A DNA stretch of 64,000 bases from Strongyloides papillosus (taxonomy: Eukaryota > Nematoda > Chromadorea > Rhabditida > Strongyloididae). Position 1 is the first letter of the stretch; each line of letters opens with the position of its first letter. The notes under the pieces were generated by a model that saw only the letters and a program-made list of their open reading frames with translations, did not search any database and was not told the origin of the DNA. Location: assembly GCA_005656395.1 (NCBI GenBank), contig SRSI01000071.1, positions 434,001 to 498,000 of the forward strand. The letters are read 5' to 3'. Positions 54,505 through 64,000 of this stretch are shown here, in pieces. A program made the translations under genes and the position numbers.

Positions 54505-55959
54505 AATATTTACTGAAAAATAATCATTATTTTAGCATAACTTTTTTTGATATCATTAAAGAAATATATTATAAATATTTTTGTAAAATTATAATTTAAA
54601 TATTTTAAAATAATAATAAAAGACTTATCCAAATCCAGTCACATGTTTTAATGAAACATCAGTAAATTTTCCTTTCAATCAATGTTGAAAGTATATAATA
54701 AAAGTTTAGCTAATATTTAGTTATATTAAAAAGAATAAACTTATATTTTTATTATTACATATCTTTGTCTGGATTGTCACCTGATTATTCTTGCAAATTT
54801 ATTGTTATTATTTATTATTATGTTGGTTTCTATATATATTAATTTATAAACTAAAATATCAGGTTTATTTTTAAAGTCATAACAGTATCTAATTAACATT
54901 TTCACTGGCACCTCTCCCTCAGGAATTTATTTTTAAAACAACACTATGTTTTAAAATTAGTTATCAACAACATATAGAAAAATAAAATATAAATTTATCT
55001 TTTAAGATTTTTAATTATTAAAAATACTAAATATATAATGAAATATGTTTAATTTATCTTTTTAAGTGTAATTTTATCAATATATCATTTTATATTCCCT
55101 TTTAAAAAGGGAAAAAAATGACAACATTTATATGATATTTTAATGTATAAAAATTCCTCATAAAAACGATCGATGTTTGACATTTTACTAGAAACTTGTA
55201 CATCATCAAAAAGCATATGCCCGTGCACAATAAGAATAATTATAGAAAACTTATATATATATTTGCTATCTTTTTACAGTGAAAACATGTATATTGTATT
55301 CTATATAACATATAAGGAAAAATGGCATTATTTGTGTTAGCCAAAGTATCAAATTAATATTAAAAATCTATTATTAAAATAATGTAGGTATATTTATGGG
55401 AAGTGTTTTAGTTTACCTAAATTTATAATATATTTTAATATCATAAAGATATTTTATTTAATGTTATCTCATATTATTGGCAAAAATATAGAAGTGGAAT
55501 AATATGAATTTTATACATATCACAAATATTAAAATAAAAATTGATTATTCATCCCTTCTTTGCCTTTTATTTATTTATTTTTTTCCTGTTTGTTTAAAAA
55601 TGTTACATAATATAAATGTAACCTCTTTATCTATTTTATTCTAATACTTTAAAATACATGTGAAAAAAGTAGTATAATATTAGAAAAAGCAATCTTTTAT
55701 TTCTTTTAATTATTAAATTAACGACAAAAATAAATAATGTTGTAATAAAAAAAAATTATAGGTAATCCAAAAACTAACAGTAAAATGATTGATTGCCGAA
55801 GATTATTGAAGATGTAATATAGAAATTTCTAATAAACATAACTCCCAATTCCGACAACACTTGCAAAATGGTATAAAAAATGATAATATTAATGCAGTTA
55901 AAAATATCTGCAGATCAATAACACATTGGTTGCAACAAACATGAATTATAATAAGCGAG
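54505..55959. other. Intergenic AT-rich DNA
   Basis: Promoter/5' region of the TEX264-like gene and 3' region of the SIAH gene. No gene, RNA or repeat recognised. Confidence 0.5.
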
Positions 55960-57501
55960 TTAAACCTTAGTTATGGTAACATTAATTCCCAAATTTCCAT
56001 TTTCGGAGAATAGTTTTGCTAATTTTGAGTCAAATAAAAGGCAATCTGAACAATTTAAGGATGATGAAATACCTTCGTGAATACTTTTTGGGGCTGCCTC
56101 CCAACATAAACGTCTTTTTTGATTCGAAAGTTCTAATCGATATATAAATTGTTCTGCTTCTTTTTTAGATCCTATTAATTGAACTATTGCATAAAATTGT
56201 TCCGTATTTCCATATTTTTCTTGTTTCTCCAGGACAAGCATAAAATGACATCCATAACATGATTGTAGCATAACCCAATCAACTGCACCAGGGAGACTTA
56301 TATCCGTAGCAAGAAAAACAATATCTTCACCTTGAAGTGTTGTAATGGAACGGTGAGCTTTCATGAGGTGAGGCATGACATGTTCAACAGCACCCTGCCA
56401 TCGACATGATGCACCTGGACATGGACAACAATATGGTCTATATTCACACCCTTCCTCATGAGAAAGTTTTTCAGATGCTGCAAAGGCATCCAAACATCCA
56501 TTTCCATTATACTTACATGGGAAATATATTGTTGCTGCGATTTTTTCCATAGCTAAATTTCTAACATTAGGGACAGGTCCACGACATGATGGGCAGCAAT
56601 TAAGTTTTGGGCGACATGATCCACAAACTAAATGTCCAGATCCACATTGATATAGTGGTGGAACCATATATTCCATACATACAGGGCACTCAAAAGCACT
56701 TAAAACATCATTAGAAGCTGGTACTGGTTTATTAAGTGTTTCGATTAATAATTTATTGGTTAATGTAATATCTTGTTTACTTCTTAAATCATCTATTGTG
56801 TTGGAGAAATTTAATTTATCATTTTTAAATACATTTTTTACATTATTTCTAATTTCTGGAACATCGTTTGTTCTACTAACTGGAAATGATTCATTTAACA
56901 CATCCATTCTCTCTTCATCAATTGATGAATCATCCATGGTAGTATTCATTGCCTCACCTTGACCATCCATACTTTCATTAGTTTGATAATTATTTCTGTT
57001 ATTGCTTCTCTCTCCACCTGATCTGAAATCCATCCTATCATCACTTCTATTATTATTTTTTCTTTCTATTTTGGGTTCTGGTTCTTCATTGTTTCTTAGT
57101 ATTGTTCTTGTTTCTATTCTACTTTCAGATGGTGTATGATTTGTATTATTAATATTGCTACTAGATTCATGGGATACATTTGAATTCTCAGTAGTACCAA
57201 CAATTCTGGCTGTGGCACGATTTCTATTATGGTTATTACTTAAACCAATAGATCTTCCATGTTGATTTTGGCGTTGAAATAACCTATTACTTGATGATCG
57301 AGTGTATACTATCTGTGGTGGCGGTGTATTACTTTGCATTGAATTTGAACTCCCTGAACTTGAATTTATTTCTAAAGTTTGGTTATTTGATGAAACATTT
57401 ATAAGTTCCTCAGAATTTGCACGATTTGAATTTCGATAAATAACTCTCCTTGTTGTTCTTTCATTTTTATTATCCCTATCACTACGATGCCTATTGCTCA
57501 T
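55960..57501 (-). CDS. siah-1: SIAH/SINA RING E3 ubiquitin ligase with long N-terminal extension
   Basis: Single exon, 513 aa. Residues 272-513 match human SIAH1 almost throughout: RING finger ([27 protein letters not shown], 272-310), two zinc fingers (CKYNGNGC.., [12 protein letters not shown]) and the substrate-binding domain ([30 protein letters not shown], ending [11 protein letters not shown]). The enzyme recruits E2s to ubiquitinate substrates carrying a PxAxVxP-type motif. The N-terminal ~270 residues are Asn/Ser/Arg-rich and disordered, much longer than the ~40 residues of SIAH1. TTTTTTAG ends two bases before the ATG at 57501, so an SL acceptor or 5' UTR intron is likely and the start is well placed. 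The symbol follows the C. elegans orthologue. Confidence 0.93.
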   Translation of the reverse strand: MSNRHRSDRDNKNERTTRRVIYRNSNRANSEELINVSSNNQTLEINSSSGSSNSMQSNTPPPQIVYTRSSSNRLFQRQNQHGRSIGLSNNHNRNRATARIVGTTENSNVSHESSSNINNTNHTPSESRIETRTILRNNEEPEPKIERKNNNRSDDRMDFRSGGERSNNRNNYQTNESMDGQGEAMNTTMDDSSIDEERMDVLNESFPVSRTNDVPEIRNNVKNVFKNDKLNFSNTIDDLRSKQDITLTNKLLIETLNKPVPASNDVLSAFECPVCMEYMVPPLYQCGSGHLVCGSCRPKLNCCPSCRGPVPNVRNLAMEKIAATIYFPCKYNGNGCLDAFAASEKLSHEEGCEYRPYCCPCPGASCRWQGAVEHVMPHLMKAHRSITTLQGEDIVFLATDISLPGAVDWVMLQSCYGCHFMLVLEKQEKYGNTEQFYAIVQLIGSKKEAEQFIYRLELSNQKRRLCWEAAPKSIHEGISSSLNCSDCLLFDSKLAKLFSENGNLGINVTITKV

Positions 57502-59788
57502 CCTAAAAAACAACAAAGTTAGAAGTTAATAATGTCTTTGAAAATATTTAAATGATTTATGTGTGAGTTAAACGATATTATAAACGAATAATTAGTTTGA
57601 AAATGAATTATATTATTTAGAATATTTAATAAATATTTCGCAAAATTTGTACCTTAGAAAAATATAACAATTTACTAGTGAAAAATCCGAAATTGAATAT
57701 ATGCAAATGAGAGTGTTAAATTCATGAAATCCACAATAATAACCTGCTTATTATCAAAAAAGACATTTATACATAGGATGTTTGCAAACATTTCACTTAT
57801 AATATAACTTGATTGTTATGCTTATTTTCTCATAAAGGGACAAGAATGCTATTAAATTATCAAATTTTTAAATGTTTATCAAATACTCTCTAATATAATA
57901 TAACTGAACACAAGAAAAGAAAATTTTTTCGTTAAATATTTTACTATTATATAATCGATTACAAAAACATTCATGTAAATAATGATTAATGACCAAATAA
58001 TATAGTGACACACTGAATTAATGTACCGTAAAATTGTTTAGTACAAATATTAAAAATGTGAAGAAAAAAACGGCATCTTTCACAACAGTTAAATGAATTA
58101 AATTACAATTTAAGGGATAATTAACAAAAAATGGGGACACAAAATTGAAATAATATACTATAGATGTATATATCAACACGTGACTAACGTAATGTTATTA
58201 TTTTTAATTACATAAAATTAATTATTTAACAAAAACAATAATAGGATAAAAAATATATATACATATATAAATAATAGAATATTTACTTTTTTTTTGATAA
58301 AAATAAAGTGGTAAATTTTTTATTTTTTAAAACAAATGCAACCTTTTGTATTATTATTATCGTTTCGAGACACACGTATAAGTGGATCTTTAAAAGAATA
58401 GTAGAACATATGTCATTTTAATACAAAAAAATAAGAAGATAGTGAAGGCATTTTACAAATGTAAGAAATATATTGATTGTTATTATTAATATAGTGTTTA
58501 TATAAAAAAAATTATATTTTTGCGAAACGTTTATCTTATATATTCAATGTAAATATTTAAAATATAAAATATATACATAAAAGAACATTTTATAGCTTAA
58601 TTAAAATGACTACTGTTCATATGAACGACATTTTAAGATTAATACTACCGTTATATTACAATTTTGTATTTAATAACTAACTTGTATACCCATTAAATAT
58701 AATTTCATATATGTTATTACTTTTCAAAAGAATGTTCTTATAAATAATGACTAATGAATTAAATTTTATTCAATATCTTTTATATATAAATATAAATGCA
58801 AGGCAAACACAATGTAACTATAAATATAGCACAACTTTTCAAATGATTATCTTGTAAATAAAGAAAAGTTTTACATAAAGGAAAAATGATATTTGAAATG
58901 ATGAATAATAGGTTATATTATCCAAAAACTACATTATTAGTAAGTTGGTATATTATGTTAATCTTATATCCTTAGTATACAAACTATCATTTTGAGAGGT
59001 AAAATTTGTTATAATTCTTTTAATAAAACTTGATAATAAAGGAAGATAAAACTATTATTCTTTTAAGTAAATAATATATTTTGATAGCAATGAACAAAAA
59101 AGACAAAAAATAATCTAAATGTTAACGTTCCTTTGTTTGATTTAAAAATTTGAAGTAATATGATAATATTGATTTGATTAAAAAAATATAAATGTATATC
59201 TATACAATACCATGGATTTGTGATTTTGACGTTTTTAATACTTTCATTTATCATATTATATATCTATTATTTATTTATATTACAGATATATCTATATATA
59301 CATTTCTATAAAAATAATTTCTATCTCAATTAAATTTTTATATTACTAAAAAAGAATAAATTATTTATTTGATAAACAATATTTTATGGCAAAGAGAGTG
59401 TAACATTTTAAATTGATTTACCTGATAATCAAATTTAGTAGAAATGACGTTATTTTTAGGAGAGAAACATTTAAATGTTTGAATATTATAAAAAAAAATT
59501 TTTCTTTCACATTAAGACAATTTCTTGTAATGTTACTAAATATAAAAATTCATCTATTTAATGCTATTCTTTGATTTTGTTGTAAGAAATATAAAAATGA
59601 CAATGAATTAAAGTAAATAGAGACAATTTGTCGAATTTGATAAAATTTTCATTACATGTTTCATGAAAGTCAAGGTTACTAGAAAAAACAGGTGGTTAAA
59701 AGATATAAGGTATTTTAATATTCACCAAAATTACTATATAAAGTAAATAATAATTTGATTCGAATAATAAAAATATATTTTATTAAAA
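57502..59788. other. Intergenic AT-rich DNA between divergent genes
   Basis: 2.3 kb that should contain promoters for the SIAH gene and the small Gly/Tyr peptide gene. No coding or structured element recognised. Confidence 0.5.
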
Positions 59789-60069
59789 ATGAATTATATA
59801 ATTTTTATTTTATCTACTGTCCTGATAGTAGTTAATATTGTTAACTCTGTTCCGTATGTCCATTAAAAGTTGTTTAAAAAATTATTAATGTTTGAAAAAC
59901 TTTTAGGCAATTTTATGGTCCTCCAAGATTTGGCTATGGAGGATACGGAGGTTATGGACCACGATGGGGACATCATTACCACCATATGCCTCCACCACCA
60001 CCTCCAATGATGGGGCCTCCTCCAATTGTTCGAACAACAGTCGTCAAAACTATTACAACTTTTGGATAA
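59789..60069 (+). CDS. Small secreted Gly/Tyr/His/Pro-rich peptide (YGGYGGYG type)
   Basis: Two exons, 59789-59853 and 59907-60069, with a 53-bp intron (GTATGT..TTTTAG) splitting a Pro codon; 75 aa. The signal peptide (IIFILSTVLIVVNIVNS) ends about residue 21. The mature chain begins PQFYGPPRFGYGGYGGYGP, continues through a His cluster (WGHHYHHM) and a poly-Pro/Met stretch (PPPPPPMMGPPP), and ends IVRTTVVKTITTFG. Gly-Tyr repeats recall nematode NLP/CNC-type antimicrobial or neuropeptide-like proteins, or cuticle/eggshell structural peptides; which is unknown. There are no dibasic processing sites. It is far more GC-rich than its surroundings. AATAAA at 60133. Confidence 0.82.
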
Positions 60070-61933
60070 TTGGGAACAAACAAATGATAAAATTTTATTT
60101 TCATTTTTTTTTAAATAATTTTTTTCTTAAGTAATAAAAGATATTTTCCTTTTATTTTTCTTTTCAAAAAATAGTAATTTTTTTTGTTATTATACGGAAA
60201 ATAAATATTTATACTATTAATTAGTAACAAGTTCAGGAAGAAAAAAAAAGATATATAACTGACAAGTTTTAATATTTACTATAAAAACTTGACATTTAAG
60301 TAATTGGATGATATTTTAAATTTACTATTTTTTCACTAAAACTGTTAGAATAACATTTATGAGAATATTATGTATCAAATTGCAATTGAAAATTGTGTTC
60401 AATTTTAATTAAAACCCATATCTTTTCTTACAATTCCCATGCTAACATCATTACCGTTTTTTTTAAATATTTTTTCAAAGAAATGTTTAAAATTTCCAAC
60501 TTAGCTATTTCATTTGATTCACCATAATTATACACAATTAGTGAGGCATATTAGGCGTTCCATTAAAAATAATATATTTAAGGAAATTACACATTTGTGC
60601 TTTTATATTCCCTTTTAGTACAAATATTTATCATTTGACTTTCTTTTTGATAATTTTTAAAATATAAATGATATCAAATTTTTTTATTGCATATAAAGTT
60701 ATAACGATTTATTAAGTGGGATATTTTTTTTAAATATTTTGTCATTGCTTAATTTTTTATAACTATTAGATGTAATAATAATTTTGTAAGTTCGTACTTT
60801 TTAAGTGTAGATAAAATTTAATTTTTGATATAAAAAGGAATTTTCACTTAAAAATTTTCCATGGAATGCTACTTTCTTTAGTGTTATTTCTTTTTTGTTA
60901 TTTTAAAAATACTTTGATAGTTTAAATGGAATTTTTGGTAAGGGTATTATTTATAAATATGTAACTACCTCTATAATATTTTTTTTATTTAAAGTCTTTG
61001 TAAGTATGCTTAGGTATATAATAAGTTCCTTAAAATCATTTATAACAACACCATTCAATTTTTATATCATATCAAATTACAAGTATTTTTTATATTTATA
61101 AATACCATGAAAATATCTTATTTTTTATTTTAAATAAAACGTTTTGTTTTTGATACTTTAACAATGACAAAATAAAAATACATTTATCATTATTAGTCGT
61201 TTTAAATATTTTTTTCTTTAAAAATATATGTTATTGCAAATTCTTGCACGATATAGAATTGACAAAATACTTATATACTTTTTTTAAACTTTTAAATGGC
61301 AAATTTATTTATTAAAATTAGCAATATCATAATATGCATGATAAAAATTAAATCACATAACATCTAATTATTTTTTATAAATATGATTTTTTTTAGCACT
61401 TAAAAAAATAATGTTCTAAAATGCTTTTGATTGATAACATAAGAGGAGGAGTGAAAAATTATTTTATGATAATAGATAGCTATAAATAGAAATCTTTTTT
61501 GTATTTTTATTAAATAAACTATAATAAGAAAGTTGCTTAATATTTTTATCTTTAAACTCTTTAAATTAAATTGGAATATTACAAATATTTATATATATCT
61601 TTTTTTGATTTTTGAATTTCAAATAAGAAGCACGTAATAATAAAAATACAATTAACTTTATTACATTAAAATTTCTTTTAACAATTATTACAAGTATATA
61701 TTTTTTTTATTTCATAAATAAAAATATTTTACTTTTTGATGTCAAAACATTTGCACTTATTTTAGAGGACTTAAATAGAATTTAACATATTTCTAAAGGA
61801 GTTACCAAGAATTATTCACATAAAACTTTTTGGAGAATGCTTTTATATTTTATAAGAGCATATGATAAAAGTACTAGTAATTGAAAATAAGCGGGTGGAG
61901 GTTGGTTAAATATAAAAAAATAAACTTTATAAA
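60070..61933. other. 3' UTR of the peptide gene, then intergenic DNA
   Basis: The first ~80 bp are probable 3' UTR. The rest is AT-rich upstream sequence of the channel gene with no recognised element. Confidence 0.5.
60133..60138 (+). terminator. Poly(A) signal AATAAA of the peptide gene
   Basis: Canonical hexamer 63 bp past the stop, after a T-rich stretch. Confidence 0.55.
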
Positions 61934-63865
61934 ATGTTATACTCTATTCAGGTATGATTAATATTGTAAATTGTACAATTTTTAATATCAACCTATTCTT
62001 TATTTATAGTCATTGTTAATTGAAATATTATTATCAACTGCATTCGAAGTAACTAGAAGTGGATATATAAATGATAAAAATACTATTGATAATCAGTTTG
62101 AGGATATAAATAGTAATATTGAGAAATCTTTGTATAAAAATTCAAACAATTTATTGCCTACATCATGCGCAAGCGATGAAACAAAATCTCAAGATTTAGC
62201 TACATATTTAATGTTAAATTACTCACGGTAAAATTCTTTTCCACTTTTTTATTTAATATATTTCGTATTTTAGCAATGCACTTCCAGAACCATCACCAGT
62301 TGTGGTGACAGTTGAAATTACAATTCAAGATATTTCTGATATCTCTGTTATTACAGGGACTTTTGTTATTGATTTTTGGATTAGTGCTATATGGACCGAT
62401 TCAAGATTACAATTTAGTCACCTAGATCCATGTCGTAAAAATTTAAGTTTGGATCATGATATGGAACCAAGACTTTGGTATCTTTTTTATCATCACTTTT
62501 TATTTTTACATCATAATTTTAGGTCTCCAAATGTATGTATTGTCAATTCAAAATCAACAAAAGTTCATGACTCCCCCAAACCAAACATTTTATTAATGGT
62601 ATGTTATAAACATGCTTTAAATTTTAAAATATTTAATTCCAAATTTTAAGATATTTCCTAATGGAACAACATGGTTAAATTATAGAATAAGATCTGAAGT
62701 ACCCTGCCAAATGGATCTTCGGACATTTCCATTAGACAAAATGAGATGTGATTTACAATTAGAAAGTTACTCATACAATATGGCTGAAGTACAACTAAAT
62801 TGGTTATATTGGTCCCCAGTGACAACAATAAAAGATGATTATAACTTACCTGATTTCCGTTTAACAAATATTACATGGGATAAAAATACGGAAATGTATA
62901 CAGCAGGAATATGGCAAAGACTCTCTGTTAACATATACTTTGAAAGATTATTTGGATTTTATATTTTACAGGTAAATAATAATATAAAAAATCTTTGAAC
63001 ATTTCTTTTATCGTTATTATTTTTCTATTTCCATACTTTTGTAGATGTATATGCCAACATATATAAGTGTTTTCATTTCCTGGATAGCTTTTTGGTTAGA
63101 TACACGAGCATTACCAGCTAGAATAACATTAAGTGTTAGTTCATTAATGGCACTAACATTTCAATTTGGTAATATTGTAAGATCATTACCAAAAGCTAGT
63201 TATGTTAAAGCAATAGATGTATGGATGTTTAGTTGTGTTGGTTTTATATTTGGTTCATTAGTTGAATTGGCTATTGTTGCATACAATGATAAGATGGAGG
63301 ATCAAAGACAAAGAAAACATAAGATTAGTAATATTAAAAAAATGTTATCAGTTAATAATACAAATACAATGATACCATTAACAGATTTTAAAAGGGACCA
63401 TAAAACATTTATATATCATGATGGGAGGAAAGATGATATATCATTAAATTTACCAGTTAGCGAAATTAATAATGATAAATTGTCAGAGAAATGTAGTGAT
63501 TCAGGAATAGGTAAATATTGTTACTCCTCAAGTAATAATGAAAATAAAAGTATTTCAAGGAGAAATGATTCACTTGGTAGTACATTAAATAGTAAAAAAA
63601 ATAATTTACGAGATAGTAGAAGAGATACAAGTTATGATAAAAGTTATTCCAACCAAAGATTACAAAATGATAGTATGGCTCTTATTCGTAAAGTTGAATT
63701 TGGTGGTGTGGTAGATAGAATAGCAAGTATATTATTTCCTGTTGTATGTTTTATAAAACAATTTTTTTTTACGACTTAAAACTCTTTTTTTTATAGGCAT
63801 TTGGAATATTTAATGTATTTTATTGGGCATATTATTTATCTTCTAGAACAAGTAACTCAAAATAA
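61934..63865 (+). CDS. Anionic Cys-loop ligand-gated ion channel subunit (LGC/GABA-glycine receptor superfamily)
   Basis: Seven exons: 61934-61951, 62010-62227, 62274-62477, 62523-62598, 62651-62971, 63045-63743 and 63797-63865; 534 aa. The first exon encodes only MLYSIQ and completes a signal peptide. The extracellular domain has WTDSRL and [12 protein letters not shown], and the signature Cys loop [17 protein letters not shown]1 begins [13 protein letters not shown]. The TM1-TM2 linker LPARITLSV carries the Pro-Ala-Arg signature of chloride-selective channels. TM3 is [13 protein letters not shown], the TM3-TM4 loop is long (~140 residues, Ser/Asn-rich), and TM4 spans exons 6-7 ([19 protein letters not shown]). 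The second Cys pair of glycine/GluCl receptors is not seen. The ligand cannot be told; GABA, glycine, amines or acetylcholine are possible. Confidence 0.92.
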
Positions 63866-63949
63866 TTTAATATCTGAAGATAATTTTATTTGCAAGCAAT
63901 TATATTATTATTTTTTTAACGAAAATTAATGGAGAGAAATTATTATTAA

Positions 63950-63955
63950 AATAAA
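63950..63955 (+). terminator. Poly(A) signal AATAAA of the channel gene
   Basis: Canonical hexamer 85 bp past the stop and followed by a T run; confirms that the gene ends inside the window. Confidence 0.55.
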
Positions 63956-64000
63956 CTTTTTTTCTTAACTTATCATGCTTCAATATCCATATCATATGAA

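Overview
The window looks like nuclear DNA of a parasitic-clade nematode, most likely Strongyloides or a close relative. It is extremely AT-rich (roughly four bases in five by eye). Most introns are 37-95 bp with GT..(T)TTAG ends, and several genes have a polypyrimidine-AG directly in front of the start ATG, as expected for spliced-leader trans-splicing. The gene families are typical of worms: ShK-peroxidase, tyrosinase, Cys-loop chloride channel, arrestin-domain protein and C-type-lectin proteoglycan. Species assignment is inference. All gene models were spliced by eye; junctions were checked for GT/AG ends and unbroken phase.

Layout. 1-5.6 kb: three diverged direct copies of a ~2.1 kb unit holding a decayed minus-strand gene family. 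5.8-6.6 kb (+): steroid 5-alpha-reductase. 9.6-12.8 kb (+): SEC14L1/5-type PRELI-SEC14-GOLD protein. 14.1-15.1 kb (+): orphan Cys-rich single-pass membrane protein. 18.8-22.3 kb (+): double-ShK animal haem peroxidase. 22.8-25.7 kb (-): RUN-PH protein resembling PLEKHM2/SKIP. 26.4-29.2 kb (-): C-type lectin with long charged Ser-Gly-bearing tails, as one or two transcription units. 31.1-32.4 kb (+) and 32.4-35.0 kb (-): an arrestin-domain protein and a tyrosinase, tail-to-tail with only 29 bp between stop codons. 36.7-38.6 kb (-): Egalitarian-like protein. 38.6-45.9 kb: gene-poor. 45.9-46.9 kb (-): helical, MIF4G-like protein. 46.9-53.7 kb: gene-poor, with a sharp MITE, a GC-richer degenerate repeat and two candidate tiny genes. 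53.7-54.5 kb (-): TEX264 homologue. 56.0-57.5 kb (-): SIAH E3 ligase. 59.8-60.1 kb (+): tiny secreted Gly/Tyr/Pro-rich peptide. 61.9-63.9 kb (+): anionic Cys-loop channel subunit.

No operon is evident. Shared themes are the cuticle and extracellular matrix (peroxidase, tyrosinase, lectin proteoglycan) and membrane traffic and turnover (SEC14L, RUN-PH, TEX264, arrestin, SIAH). I saw no tRNA, rRNA, CRISPR or complete autonomous transposon. The most useful second looks are the decayed 2.1 kb array, the 289-bp MITE, the loss of both covalent haem-linking carboxylates in the peroxidase, the degenerate exonuclease site beside an intact LC8 motif in the Egalitarian homologue, the unresolved lectin exon structure, and the small secreted or short-ORF genes.
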